DNA from: Entoloma clypeatum | Taxonomy: Eukaryota; Basidiomycota; Agaricomycetes; Agaricales; Entolomataceae | Length of the DNA stretch: 64,000 nt | Assembly: GCA_963565915.1 (NCBI GenBank) | Contig: OY751490.1 | Coordinates: forward strand, 4,092,001 to 4,156,000 | Direction of reading: 5' to 3' | Shown: piece after piece, positions 10,921 through 22,392 of the stretch | Layout of the letters: every line of letters starts with the position of its first letter | Position numbering within the stretch: position 1 is the stretch's first letter | Position numbers and translations under genes: made by a program | Notes under the pieces: model-generated | The model's database searches: none | What the model was told of the DNA's origin: nothing | What the model saw: the letters and a program-made list of their open reading frames with translations, nothing else

Positions 10921-11812
10921 ATCCCCAGTAATACTATTATGACAGGGTGTTCATTGGGTGTGACATGTGACACCAAGTGTCCGTTATTCTGAGGGTTCAA
11001 AACGCCTGATCTTCCCACAAACCTAGTCTTATAATACTGGTTGATCTGGTGCCTCAACCAGTTATATTAGGCTTGTTTGCTCTTATCCTTTTGTTTGGCA
11101 TCAGCCTCCACTGTGAGTGACTTGTCAACACATCACCTCAGAGAAACCCTGCCCATCAATCAATCCCCATCAACGATGCCTAGGACCCATTTCCACCATC
11201 TCTCACGGCCTCCGCGACACACCGAACGATGTCTCGGCAGACTCTCATGCCCCTCCCCGCCATCTCCCCTCATCCTCACACCTTCCCTCCACCTCCCCCT
11301 GCCCTCCTATGCCTCGGACTTCACCCCCCACCATTGTATGAGTATATACACACTAGGTAATGGCATAGGTAGTCTATAATACATATCTACATACATGTAA
11401 CATCAACACCACCCCACTCCCCTCACCTACATATCTATACTATCATCTATATACATGTATACCTACTCTAATGCATAGTATGATATACTATGACTAATTT
11501 CCAACCAACCCCCGTGGGCAGAGATGAGTGAATGAGCTAAAAAAGCGGTCAGGGACTGGGGAACATCAGCAAACCAGACATGTGCTAGGTAGCACTTGAT
11601 AGCACTCCATAGTGGTATAGCACTGTAGCATACATTATTTTGTTTGTAGCACTACATAGTCACATACTCATGTTACAAAGTGCTACAGAGTCACATACTC
11701 ATGCTACAAAGTGCTACAGAATCACATACTCATGCTATATAGCACTCCATAGCACTCCATAGCAAAGCATATCTTACATACCATTAGTATTGCTCTCTTG
11801 CTACTACTAAAC
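10921..11812. other. Intergenic stretch, no gene recognised
   Basis: AT-rich and simple-sequence DNA between B2 and the Spt5-like remnant. The only structure seen is a run of tagcac/gctac words and a short tandem array near 11658. No convincing coding frame on either strand. Confidence 0.6.
11658..11750. repeat. 31-bp tandem repeat, about three units
   Basis: Units starting agtcacatactcatg at 11658, 11689 and (variant aatcac) 11720, each followed by a gctac-type segment. The flanks contain more tagcactccatag words. Confidence 0.8.
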
Positions 11813-14090
11813 TCACAAACCATAAATCCAAAGAAAAATAATTAAACCAATTAACCAATTTATAGGGGTGGGAGCGGGCGTGTTCCCAGAGACAGGATTC
11901 TGGTCCCAGCCCTCACCCCAGCTGGACGATGGGAGGTGATGGGAGTGGTGGCTGCCCCCAAAGGGCGTGGACGATGGCAGGCTCCAGGAAACCGTGGCCA
12001 ATGATGGGTTCCAGGCAGGCGTGGACGAGGAAATCTCCCCTGGAGTGGGCATGGGTGTCCTGTCACTGCCAAAAGTTTCCAAGCCTTGTGAGGCCCCCAG
12101 AGCAATAACCTTGCGAGCACGAGGAAGAGGATGGAAAATTTTCTCCAAGGGCCACCAGTAGTCGAAGAGCTGTACCAGGCATCTGTTATGTGGTAATCAG
12201 ATGGGGACACGGAGAAAGAAAAAAATTACGGACATGGTTTCGATGACCTGATCATAGTCCAAATGCCTATGCACAAAGGAATGGCTGCCACTGTGGGTGT
12301 CAAGCTCAACATCCACTTCAAGGCCACTCAAGGTATATCTGTTTGGATGGACATCACGCACCCGGCCCGTCCTCCCTTTGAGCTCCCTATGAGCGATGAC
12401 TGTTATGGCAACGTTCCTCCAAGGGATTGAGACTGGTTTCCACCACTCGCCGGCCTCTGTCGGCTCAGGGCTGTCCTCCAACGTCGACTCCTGGTGCTGG
12501 GAGAGGTTTTGTGTGGGCTTGCTGTCCATGATGTTTGGCTTCCTGGCTGGGTGGAGGTAGGGAACGGCGACAGACTGGGCGTTGTTGACATGAACAGAAA
12601 ATTCCTGATAATTGCAAGAAGTACACGGTTAGAAATGACAGATAAAAGAGTTGTTACCTCGACCTGCAATGCTACTTCCATGTTGGAGGTCGGTGGCAAT
12701 GGGACCTCCTCAGCGCAGTGCACCTTGTCATCCAGCACGGAGACTACCCATCCCGAACGCCCTTGATGGGGGCCGTGGTGGACCTGAAGGAAGTTGCCGA
12801 TGCTGTACCATTTCCTCACGTCCTTCCAGGCAATATCAAAAAGACCTTCTCCATCAGCAAGCTCAATTTTGAGGTGTTGGGCATAGACTGTCTTGATTAC
12901 ATCCTTCTTTCTGGAATGTGAAGTGTCAACGACAGTGACCCCCTCTCCCGTGTAAAATTCCCACTCATGAGGGGGAGGAAATTCAGCCACCAAAACCATA
13001 GGATGGTCGGATTGGTACAGGACAGAGGAGAGGGAGAATGGCATAAAGATGAAACTTGGGGAGATGTTGTGACAATCAAAGTTCTTCAACAGGAGGCCGT
13101 GCTCGAAACAAAGTGTCCGGTATCAATACAAGTCATTTCCAGTGAGCGTGAGTGTGACTCCACAAGAGACCACAAACTCAATGGGATCAAAAAGGACAGG
13201 GGTGGGGGGAGGTGTGGGGGAAGGATGCTTGCGCTTGCCCAGGCTGGTCAAATCTTGCCATGCAGACTGTGGGCGTAGGCAAGGAACGACGAGGAGAATG
13301 AGTCCCCATCCATTTACCCCGGCTACAAGACCAATGTCGCCTTGATACTGCCCCCAGACAATGCGAGCCCAATTGCCTATCTTCAGCCCATCTCCCTCAC
13401 TCTGGAGTGGTAACTTGAGCATCGCCACACAATCGTCGAGGTCAATGGGGAATGCGATGGGGACACCAGGTGGGCATCTTATGATGCCGGGAATGGATAT
13501 CAGGAGGCACTGCAGAGTTGAGTTCATTGTCGCCTCCACATAGATCCACCCGCACACAGAGCGGCCATGCGTGAAGGTGGCGTGTATCTCGTGGCAGCTT
13601 TCTGCTAAAGCCATAAGAGAAAATACAGTGTCATTCTCGATACCGTGCTAGTTGTAGAAATTTATAAAAACTCCAAAAGAGACGAGACTAACTTACTTGA
13701 CACTTGATGCGCCATAAGCCCCAATCCTCGGGAGAAGGCCAGTGGACTTGGCCCTCCATGATCTCCATAGCAGTGGAAAATTCATCCAAGCCAGGAGCAG
13801 ATCCTGGGGTTCGGCGTACCACCATATGAAAGTGTTCGGCTGCAGTGGCCTCATTGTCATCTGCAGTGTCCGACAAGTAGTCTCTCCATCACAGTGGTCG
13901 ATTGGGCTGGGGGTGGTTGTTGATGAAGTCTATATATCTAGTATGAGCAGAGGTAAGAGGAATGAAAGCCAATGCATGGACTAACCCGGTCCCTCCTTCT
14001 CCTCCTCCTCCTCCTCCCTTTGCACTTCAGCCTCAAGATCGACAAACCTGCGAGCATGCTGGCGATCATATAGCTATCAAAGCAAGGATT
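11813..14090 (-). pseudogene. Spt5-like (NusG-N plus KOW) gene or gene remnant
   Basis: Minus-strand exon-like blocks in collinear order. First is an acidic N-terminus (ARRFVDLEAEV, then a Glu run, about 13990-14060). Next is a NusG-N-type block (WRIKCQ, then after a 50-nt GT..AG intron HGIENDTVFSLMALAESC, 13400-13870). Then come KOW-type blocks (NWARIVWGQYQGDIGLVAG near 13350; FLQVHHGPHQGRSGWVVSV near 12780; VAITVIAHRELKGRTGRV near 12380). A Pro/Ser-rich tail ends in WGEGWDQ near 11910. This is the layout of the Spt5 transcription elongation factor and its lineage-specific relatives in Agaricomycetes. An in-frame TGA at 13889-13891 in the N-terminal block suggests decay unless splicing avoids it. 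Exon ends are approximate. Confidence 0.6.
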
Positions 14091-14099
14091 AGCAAATAT

Positions 14100-16230
14100 T
14101 CCCAATTCTGACTGACCCAAAAATGCACCAGATGGCTCATGGTCTTGAGGTGCGAGTTAATTGGACCTATGGGTAGCTTCAGTAAGTTTTATACAATTTG
14201 GGTGTCAATAAAGTTCATATTTCATATACACTCCTGTTATACTAACCTCTGCCACACTGATGTGGCACTTAGGTGGACGGTCGCACTGGCACAGCACACC
14301 TGCCACACCTCTGGATGGGCCCCGCATTGACGCTCGTCGAGTCTATCTACGCATTCATAGCTTAAAGCTGAAGACGCATAACATGACATATTCTACTACT
14401 TACATGAATGAAAAGGACTTACTGAAGGTGGAGGTACGGAAGCAAAAGCAGAAGTGTGTGAAAGCATTGGTCAAGTTGCTGATACACACGCGTGGCAGAT
14501 GGCATTGGCAATACCTCGGACTAACAGCGGATTCGGAGTTTGCCGATACGGTGCGCCAGCAATGAGGATCAGCGCTGGTTCAGCACTTTCACATGCTGTC
14601 TCCCCTTGCTTCCGCTCCCCACCATCTCGGCTGAGTGAGTTCACTTTCTTTTATCAGTCTAGCATAATATGAGCCATTAAGAATAAAGAAGTGATTTAAA
14701 TGAGTCATTTAAGTTAGTGATTCAAGTGTATACCTTTCTACTGAGATTAAGACTGTACTACACTAGTTTGACTGGGAGACACTCAACAACGCGAGGCATT
14801 GACCCATCTCAATCTGCTCAACACCTGAAGTTGACCACCTGACAAGAAGACAACTTGCCTGCAGTACTTGTGCAGATCTATCGACTCGGCGTGGGATGGT
14901 CTCCAGTGCATACTTTTCTCTGGTATCTTACTATGCTGGATTTGCTGATGCTTCTTCTCGGTCGGTTTCTTAAAGCAGCTGGCGAATGAACACACTAGTA
15001 TTGTGCGGACTCTACTGCAGTAGCCAACACTCTACACCAGATGTCTGCCTATCTGGATTTCTTTGTCCTTCTCGGCTAGCCACCCCACCGCCAGCCAGCT
15101 CTGTCCTTTAGTGGACCCTACAGTGGACCCTACAACAAGGGCACTCCGATGCCCAGCCATGCTGTCAATATATGTATGATGCTCCTCTGTCCTTCAAAAA
15201 ACTGTCCTCAACTAGGTATACCTAGATTATTATCTAATCATTCCATCATCCCGTCCAGCATGGCAGTTCTGTGGTCCTTCCTTTGTGATGTATTGAAGAT
15301 GACCGGCCATGTCCAGCAATGGCTCATGCCGCTACTACCTACCGTTCTCCATTCTGCAAGAAAGTACTGGCCGAAAACAAGAAGGCCCAAAGACACATCA
15401 CTTTCGCTCTCTTCTGGTTGAAAGTCAGAGAAGAAGACTTTAATTAGGGTGATGATGAACGTGACAAATATAGCAACATATTGTCCTGGGTCCTCTTCAG
15501 ACCAGGGAATACGTTGAAGGAACAGATTTAATATAAATGTATCCTGCATCTGCAGTCTTTCATGTGTATACGTCAACATCTTACATTCATTGTACTACTC
15601 CCATTCGATTTATCATGAAGTAGAATATCACATTATGATGTACATACAGTAACAATATTTAATGTAGATACTTAATAACATGGTTTTGATCATTTGCCCC
15701 GGGCCTGGGTATTAAGCCCCTCCGATTTGAGACATGGAAACCAGTATCATACAGGTGTGTCATACATTAACTTTTGTCACATATTTGTCTACAATCTGAC
15801 ATTACCGCAGGATGTTTGCATTGATCGGACATGTTGTCCATGTAGCGTTCGTTGTTGAAAGAAATCACTTGAACTGTACATCAGTAACCTCATGCTTTAT
15901 AAGATGAATCCTGATGTTAGGGGAATTCTTTTCATGAGAAGGTCACAGTATCTGAATCTGGACATTCAGGGGACGATACCGAACTTGTCATTAGTACACT
16001 GATTTGATTTTCATGACGGACTTTAGCACTAAACAATGTTGAATGATTTAGTGCACATTGCCACATTAAACAGCGAAGTGATTACATCGATATCTTGTAT
16101 GTTTGTCATGAGCTCTGCATTATTTCCTTAGTAATGATTATACCGGAAAGTTTGGCTCCTTTGATTGTTTGATATCATACACTGAGTAAGTTTTCTAAAC
16201 TATATCAACGATTCCCATCATCATCCGACC
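14100..16230. other. Stretch without recognisable genes
   Basis: Only short overlapping frames with no family signature, for example 101 codons at 14260-14565. It may hold the upstream region of the Spt5-like remnant (minus) and of the gene that starts near 16249 (plus). Base composition is AT-rich near 15580-16230. Confidence 0.5.
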
Positions 16231-16248
16231 GTTAACTTGCCCACAGCA

Positions 16249-18485
16249 TTGTCTTCATCAAGCATCGCCATGTCTTTGAAGCACAGAAAAACCAGCCTCG
16301 ATCTGAACATCGACACCAAGCGTACAAAGGAGGGAGAAGACATTGTATATTCTGTTGATGAAGTTCACGGTCCCCCCAATCTGTCCCCGTCTCTCAAACT
16401 TTCACCTCTTACACCCATTGAACAACTTAACAAAGAAATGGAACACAGAATATTGTGTCAAGATCAGTCAAAATGGTGCAGAGAGGAAAAGAATGACTGG
16501 CATCTTGATAATGAGCCTGAAGATGCCCTCAAAGGGCCAGAATGGAAAGGCACGATTCATTAATTGCATTAATGCTTGATATACATGTCGTTAACTAAGT
16601 ATATTCTGGTAGATGACAACCCTCCGTTGACTTTACCACTGCTGAAAATGAGCAACAAGGTCAAGCGGGGCATCAAATGAATTATCAGTGAATTAATCAT
16701 TCCTACATGGCCCACTTCCAATGACCCCGAATCACAATTTCTCTCTCTGTGGTTAACAACACCGATCTCTTTTTATGAAAATATATTTCAGAATGCACTA
16801 TCAACACAGATCACCAGGGACAAGAACGACAATAAATCAGAAAGTGACGCAATGGGATTAGCAGAAGCACTCAAGGTAAGAAGCTGCATATCGTCAGGCT
16901 ATGAATTTTAATTCCAATACCTCAGCAGAATGATGATGATGACATGCTGAAGCAACAGATTTTGATGACTCTCAACCAATCTGATGACCTTTCAAAACGG
17001 ATCGCCTCACAACTTGGGGAGTCGAAGTTGCTTTATATGCAACTGAGGAATGCTGAGTGGTCTGGAGTGAAGTGCCATAGGCAAGCTAAATGGATCGGTA
17101 TTGAATGGTATGTTTGTAATAACTGATTACCATATTTGTAGGATCTGATTTAGGATAGGGAAAGCGACCAACAAATTGAAGAATGTCTCAAAAGGCACAT
17201 GGTCGAATCCCAAGACCAGGTAACCAAGGGCCTTAGGTCTGGAGCATTCGACGCTGATGGTTATATTCGCGTTGATCAGCGGATGCATCGACTCTGTGCA
17301 CCCAAGCACGATCCAGATGGTCCTATGCATTCGTTCATTCTCTGGACAAAGGATTCACCATCCGATACCACCGCAACATGGGACAAAGTTGTATGTCTTG
17401 ATTTCACATCCACAATCAAGCATCTTCTAATACTAAAAACATACTAGTTCGCCGGCTTTGTGCACAATCTGCACACATTGGATTCCAAGTTCTCTGAAGA
17501 TAATGATATATTGAAGACCGACATGAAAGCGCTTGTGCACACTCTTTTGTACATGAATTTGAATAACTGTATCCATCAATAATAACGTGTCTGTATCGTT
17601 TGTCTAGGAATAATACTAACATTACTCGAGACCACATAGCGGAAGGTGGTCTGATAACAAAAACACCCAGCCTACATGCTGCAAGGAATCACCCTTACGA
17701 AGCAGAGGTATGAATTATTATGTCCATTCATTGCAACCAACATCTGGCAAACATCTAGATTAAAGTGCCTGCCTCAACCTCGAAGCACCCAAATAATTGT
17801 ATAGGAAACGCAAAGCAGCTTTGTATAGAAATGAAAAAGGTGTCATCAAGTATGTCCATTCTGTTTCTTTGTTGTCAATGTATCTAATGAATGATAAGCT
17901 ATGCAGGCTCGTAGTCACACCTTTCTTTGCGGATTCTTACCCCCCCTCAGGAAAAAAGAATGAGTGTGTCATATACTCTGCTTTTGAAGGAACAATTACT
18001 CACCGATATGATCCAGGAATTATCAAAAAGGGCAAAAGGCCTGAAAAACCACCTCGGCTATCCGAACCTATCATCCTTTGGGACGTTTGCCTATTGTGCA
18101 TCATTGCATATGGATAATGATGATTCTGCAACAAGTGGGTTTGTAATGAAGCGTTCACCAAATGTGAGTTGCTGCATAGCTATGTTGATACTCTGTTAAC
18201 CGCAGACCATGACCATATATACAGATCAAACACAACAAATCCAATTTTGTCTACACATCACATGGAGTGATTGTAGAACTGAATCATCTCAGCTGGTGGT
18301 TCTGGAATGCGCCTCTGGATGCGCACGGGACCACAACAAACTCCTTGGCTTTGAAGCATCCAAACTCCTATAAAGAGTTCATCATCAACCCAGAGGCAGA
18401 TGACCATGCTCAATGGACAAGGGTGTTTGTGATGCCTCATGCTGTTGTTGGTGCTGTCACTCGCATGGAATCAAATATAGAATAA
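16249..18485 (+). CDS. Probable TET/JBP-type 2OG-Fe(II) oxygenase-like gene, multi-exon
   Basis: A chain of coding blocks separated by GT..AG introns, for example 18163-18224. The last two exons join in phase across that intron and contain SLHMDND (HxD with His at 18106), then VYTSHGVIVELNHLSWWFW, then DAHGTT (His at 18324) and WTRVFV. The order HxD..H..R is that of 2-oxoglutarate/Fe(II) dioxygenases. The wording FAYC..LH.D and HGT is what I associate with the TET/JBP relatives expanded in Agaricomycetes, which oxidise 5-methylcytosine. Upstream blocks (from ATG near 16270) are not recognised and exon borders are uncertain. It could be decayed: one block around 17830-17890 has stops. Assignment is from memory of the family, not a search. 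Confidence 0.45.
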
Positions 18486-19649
18486 TTGTCATGATAGGTC
18501 ATGTATAGCATATCTCAGTGAAAAGATTTCGACTATCTCAACCATTACCTTTCGACTACAACTCCATTGCCAATCCCCTCAGACCAGCCAGCCACCAGCT
18601 AAATAGTCTCATCCTGTCTCTACCGCTCATCAAACCATGCTATAAGTAGACATGTATAAAACGGCATCACTCCCAAACAATCCGTGGGACCTATCTCCTG
18701 CTGTTTCCAATGGGTATTGTTGAGCTGACTATGCACTGCTTGATCCTTGCAGCCCCCTAATTGTGCCCACTTGCGTTAACCGAGACCACGTAAATCACCA
18801 GTTGTCATGGCTTAATTGCAGTGTTGTCATAACAGGGGTTTTCTGCAGTGACAACACATCAGTTGCCACAGACAGGAGAGGTGGTTTGGTTGAGGAATTC
18901 AATGAATTTGTGGGCGAGGTATGAGAGGGAAATTCATTTCCAAGTGGTTGACTGAGACAGGTTAAAAAGGATAACTATAAACTCACCAAATTTTTGAAGG
19001 AACAGATTAGCAATAGATACCAGACAAAAGAAATATTGTTTCAAAGATGGTATTGTGGCACAATTCTCTTCCAAGGATTGTATGACATTTGCCTTTTTCG
19101 GGTCTGGTGATTGTTGTAGAATTCAGGTCAGGCAACAACTTCACATTTCTGGCCATTCCAACATGACAGGCAAATGGAAGTTAAACATCTTTCTAACTGT
19201 CATGTGTAAAGGGGGAAACTTCAAATATGATAAACTCATAAACTATGGAGACCCTACTTTTAATGATGACAGCATAGTGGAAACAAAAAATTCTTGAAAG
19301 CTGATTTACCATCTGGCGCGTAAAACTCGATTGAATTGAAATTTTATTCGGGAAACCAATAGTGAGGTGCTGACGAAAGACAAGGAGTTGCAGTTGTCAA
19401 CGCCAATGCAACAGCCGCCAAGTCGAAGAAGTGAATTTCGCGCTCTGAGCGAACACAGGAGAAGAGTGGGACAGTGCTGAGGAAGGAGCTGCGGTTCCAT
19501 TCTCTCCTTTCCTCTCCAACTTCCTGCTAGGAAACACCTCAATCACCGGTCCCCAACAATCTCCTCCCATTCATTAAAGGTAAGCGCTACTAGTAGATTC
19601 ATATTTATTTCCATAGATCTCAAAATTTTTTTCCCGCCAAGACGCTACA
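18486..19649. other. Stretch without recognisable genes
   Basis: Short frames only, up to 80 codons (19055-19297), with no family signature and ordinary base composition. Confidence 0.5.
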
Positions 19650-19976
19650 ATGTTCAAGTTGAAAGTAAGACCAAACACCATACTATGTTGTCACTTTTGA
19701 CCGTTTCTTCCCTTTCACAGCCAACCATCATGCTGCAATCAGTTGAAAGGACTCATTCTGACTACCCATACAAGGTATATATGCCTTACGCCCACCTTTT
19801 GTAACACCTTATCCAACGATCCACAGGAAGGCAACATTGTGAACTTCAAGGGCGGCTGGGCTCTCTTCGTAGGATACCATCACAGAAAATATAATCAGCA
19901 ATGGGTAAGAATGACCGTTATTCGTATTTTCGATTCTTACTATTTTCCTTATTCCTCCTTTAGTGATGTGTCGGTG
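19650..19976 (+). CDS. Possible tiny spliced gene, about 49 codons
   Basis: ATG at 19650 followed by exons 19650-19664, 19721-19774, 19827-19904 and a terminal TGA at 19974. All three introns have GT..AG ends and all junctions are phase 0. The product would contain NIVNFKGGWALFVGYHHRKY. No family is recognised. The regular phases are suggestive, but such short models arise by chance, and it may be the surviving start of a longer gene cut by the B3 insertion at 20298. Confidence 0.3.
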
Positions 19977-20297
19977 CTCTCATCCGGGTGCAAAAAAAAG
20001 GCAGGGCGGGGATGGTAGGGGGGAATTGGTGTTTTGAGAAAAAGATTCGCTCTGTTGATCATCGATATGATCTAGAGCTTGCCTAGGTACATCTCATTCT
20101 TGTCATATTGCGGCCCCTACTAATTCACGCCTTCAGTAATGAAGATTGAGGGAAACATTAGATCAGGAATGAATTGATAATGGATTGCATGTAAAGTTTA
20201 TCATCAACAGGCCCCTGGCCTAGCAGAATGCATGGATTGGTAGGGCAATAACTTTGTCATCCTCTATCGTCTCGAGCTGGCGAGTTTCTGAGTAAGT

Positions 20298-20685
20298 TGT
20301 TACGGACTTACGGGTTTGTATGTTACGCACTTTTCCCTTGCATTGTACCTTCGTTATTTCTTTGACTCATCAGACCGCTTATTCATTTACCTTTACTCTA
20401 CCATTCTCCTTTAGTATACTTTGCTCCCATGCTGACTCGCACTCCGCAGTAGGGATTACTCAGTCCACAGTCGTCTGACTCACTTTGCACTGCCTTTCCG
20501 CAGTTACTGACTCATCTGCACTGCCTTCCGCAGCTACTGACTCACTCGCTACCGCTCGTAGCCAGTACTATATAAACCCCATGTACCATAGCTACATTCC
20601 TTAGATTTAGCAATCACTTTGCTCTTCGCCTTTCCACTTCCTGCATACTCTGCCCGAACCTTGGAATGGTTTGTTAAGCATAACA
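20298..20685 (+). repeat. 5' LTR of B3
   Basis: 388 bp, TGTTACGGAC to GCATAACA. It carries TATATAA at 20569-20575 and the predicted transcript start near 20603. Repeated ctgactca / ccgcag words occupy its middle (20420-20560) and could be enhancer-like direct repeats. Confidence 0.95.
20569..20575 (+). promoter_or_regulatory. TATA box of B3 LTR
   Basis: TATATAA, 34 nt upstream of the word agatttagcaa at 20603. That is the normal spacing to a transcription start, and it makes this word the likely 5' end of the element RNA. Confidence 0.7.
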
Positions 20686-20687
20686 AG

Positions 20688-20698
20688 TTGCTAAATCT
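20688..20698 (+). promoter_or_regulatory. Self-complementary primer binding site of B3
   Basis: ttgctaaatct, beginning three bases after the 5' LTR, is the exact reverse complement of agatttagcaa at 20603-20613, the predicted first 11 nt of the transcript. In Tf1 of fission yeast the first 11 nt of the mRNA fold back on such a site and prime reverse transcription without tRNA. No tRNA-type TGG site is present here. Seen: the complementarity and spacing. Inferred: the mechanism. Confidence 0.7.
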
Positions 20699-20787
20699 CG
20701 TTAGGTTCGCCCAGAGCGAAGAGAGCAACTACCAGACGAGTCAAGACGTCGCGCTTCTTTGAAGACTTCACCAGTAACCCATTCAGC

Positions 20788-21474
20788 ATGCCAGAAGCCC
20801 GACAGGAGGAGCTAAGTCCTCGAGACAGTATTGATTTTACACTCATCCAGCAGTACATCGAATCGGAGATCCGTCGCATCCTACAGCACGTGCTTGACGA
20901 AGAACTAGACAACAACGAGCATCGCCCCCACGGCGAGATAGCAGAGAGCATCCATCTTGCTCGGCAACACCAGATCACGCGTTACAATGCCCGACAGAAC
21001 GAACTCGAAAGCTTTCGCGTTCAAGAAGGACCTCAGACAGGTCGGATCACAGAGATCAGAGAGTTTATCGGTGTCCAGACAACCGTTATCAGAAGATTGA
21101 TTAGGACGCTCACATCGAGACGTCCCAGAGCCACATCATCATGTCTTACTCGAAGCAGCAGATCTACGCCCACTTCACCACCGAAGAACAACAGACCGAG
21201 TACAACCGCTGGGCACGAAACGAGAGACTTGACCCCTTCTCAAGACCAACAGACGCGCAGGAACAGAGATTCCTTAGAGATTTACAGAGGAAATACTCTG
21301 AACGTTTTGCCCCCGATTCCGCCGATGAGTCCCCTGATGAATTTACTTTTGACTCCGCGCAGTCAGATATCGAACAGACGCCTAGAACAGGGACTCATTT
21401 TCAATCCTTACCTGTATCCCGAACCCCATCTTCATCCCAACAACCCGACTCCTCTTCTCCTCCGCAGACTCTAA
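20788..21474 (+). CDS. 5' ORF of B3, overlapping gag out of frame
   Basis: A 228-codon frame from ATG 20788 (MPEARQEELS) to 21474. Residues 1-110 lie upstream of gag, are charged and probably helical (IQQYIESEIRRILQH, LDEELDNNEH). From 21141 on it overlaps gag in another frame. Upstream codons in frame include MSRFFEDF in B2, but here that ATG is ACG. The same ORF is present in B2 and, partly decayed, in B4. No recognised domain. Possible roles are a separate accessory protein or an N-terminal Gag extension. Confidence 0.5.
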   Translation: MPEARQEELSPRDSIDFTLIQQYIESEIRRILQHVLDEELDNNEHRPHGEIAESIHLARQHQITRYNARQNELESFRVQEGPQTGRITEIREFIGVQTTVIRRLIRTLTSRRPRATSSCLTRSSRSTPTSPPKNNRPSTTAGHETRDLTPSQDQQTRRNRDSLEIYRGNTLNVLPPIPPMSPLMNLLLTPRSQISNRRLEQGLIFNPYLYPEPHLHPNNPTPLLLRRL

Positions 21475-22106
21475 ACATGGCAGAAGCTCCGGCTGTACAA
21501 ACAATGGATACATCCAAGATCATCAAGGATCCTGGGATGTTCAAGGACAGATACACCTTTGACGAGTGGTGGAAGGCCACCAAACTATACATCAGGTTCC
21601 AAAAGAGCCTCACAGACGATCAGAAGATTCTTGCAGTGCTATCCCGCATGATGGAAGGGTCCGGCAGACACTGGGCCAGTAACAAGTTAGACGCTCTTGC
21701 TGTTGACAACGAGAACATCACCTGGCTAGGTTTTTCCGATGATATCGCCACACGATTCTCCATCGCCAACAAGTCGGTCTCTGCCAAAGCGAGACTCGAA
21801 GTCCTGAAACAAGAGAAACGCACTGTTGATGAATTCTTGGATGAATTTGAAGAACTCTTGAAACTGTCAAACCTTGGCGAAGAAACCGGAAAATACATCC
21901 TAGAGAAGAACATCAACCGCAGAATCTCTGAACAAGTGGCCAGCGATGGCAAGACGTACACCAATTACGCAAAGGAGATCCGAAACAAGGACGACAGATG
22001 GAAGGACACGCACTGGTCATCCGAGGTGGCGGCGACATGCGCACCGGATCGGGTACCACTTATGGTGGTCAGGGCAAAGCCATGGAGATCGACAAAGCAG
22101 GAGTAG
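21141..22106 (+). CDS. gag: Gag (capsid part) of B3
   Basis: 321 codons from ATG (MSYSKQQIYAHF). Residues 1-115 are a polar N-terminal part. MAEAPAVQTMDTS at about residue 113 starts the capsid region, which has the retrotransposon Gag pattern (YTFDEWWKATKLYI; ILAVLSRMMEGSGRHWA; EKRTVDEFLDEFEELLKLS). The zinc knuckles normally at the C-terminus are in a different frame (21998-22342), so this frame runs on into unrelated codons after about residue 285. Either one base has been lost or a frameshift is used. B2 has a comparable break at the same place. Confidence 0.85.
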   Translation: MSYSKQQIYAHFTTEEQQTEYNRWARNERLDPFSRPTDAQEQRFLRDLQRKYSERFAPDSADESPDEFTFDSAQSDIEQTPRTGTHFQSLPVSRTPSSSQQPDSSSPPQTLNMAEAPAVQTMDTSKIIKDPGMFKDRYTFDEWWKATKLYIRFQKSLTDDQKILAVLSRMMEGSGRHWASNKLDALAVDNENITWLGFSDDIATRFSIANKSVSAKARLEVLKQEKRTVDEFLDEFEELLKLSNLGEETGKYILEKNINRRISEQVASDGKTYTNYAKEIRNKDDRWKDTHWSSEVAATCAPDRVPLMVVRAKPWRSTKQE

Positions 22107-22342
22107 CCCATTGCTACAACTGTCAACGCTTCGGTCATCTGGCTAAAGACTGTAGCGCTCCAAAGAAGAAAGATGGTCGCAAGTGTTTCAACTGTGACCA
22201 AGAAGGCCATATCACGTGCAACTGCCGCAAGCCGAAGAAGAACTATGGAAGGATTAGGAAGGTGTCCGAGGAAGATGCCGAGAATGATGAAACCACAATC
22301 TTAGAAGCCGACGAGAAGGATTTTCCCGAAGGGTCTGATTAA
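21998..22342 (+). CDS. Nucleocapsid (double zinc knuckle) part of B3 gag
   Basis: 114 codons in the frame -1 relative to the capsid frame. It carries CYNCQRFGHLAKDC and CFNCDQEGHITCNC, two CCHC knuckles that bind the genomic RNA, followed by a basic then acidic tail ending at TAA 22340-22342. The ATG at 21998 may be fortuitous. Pol continues in yet another frame from about 22339. Confidence 0.75.
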   Translation: MEGHALVIRGGGDMRTGSGTTYGGQGKAMEIDKAGVAHCYNCQRFGHLAKDCSAPKKKDGRKCFNCDQEGHITCNCRKPKKNYGRIRKVSEEDAENDETTILEADEKDFPEGSD

Positions 22343-22392
22343 ACGACGCTAAGTCGCGACCCTTATCTATTAAACGGACTTGCTTGCCTTGT

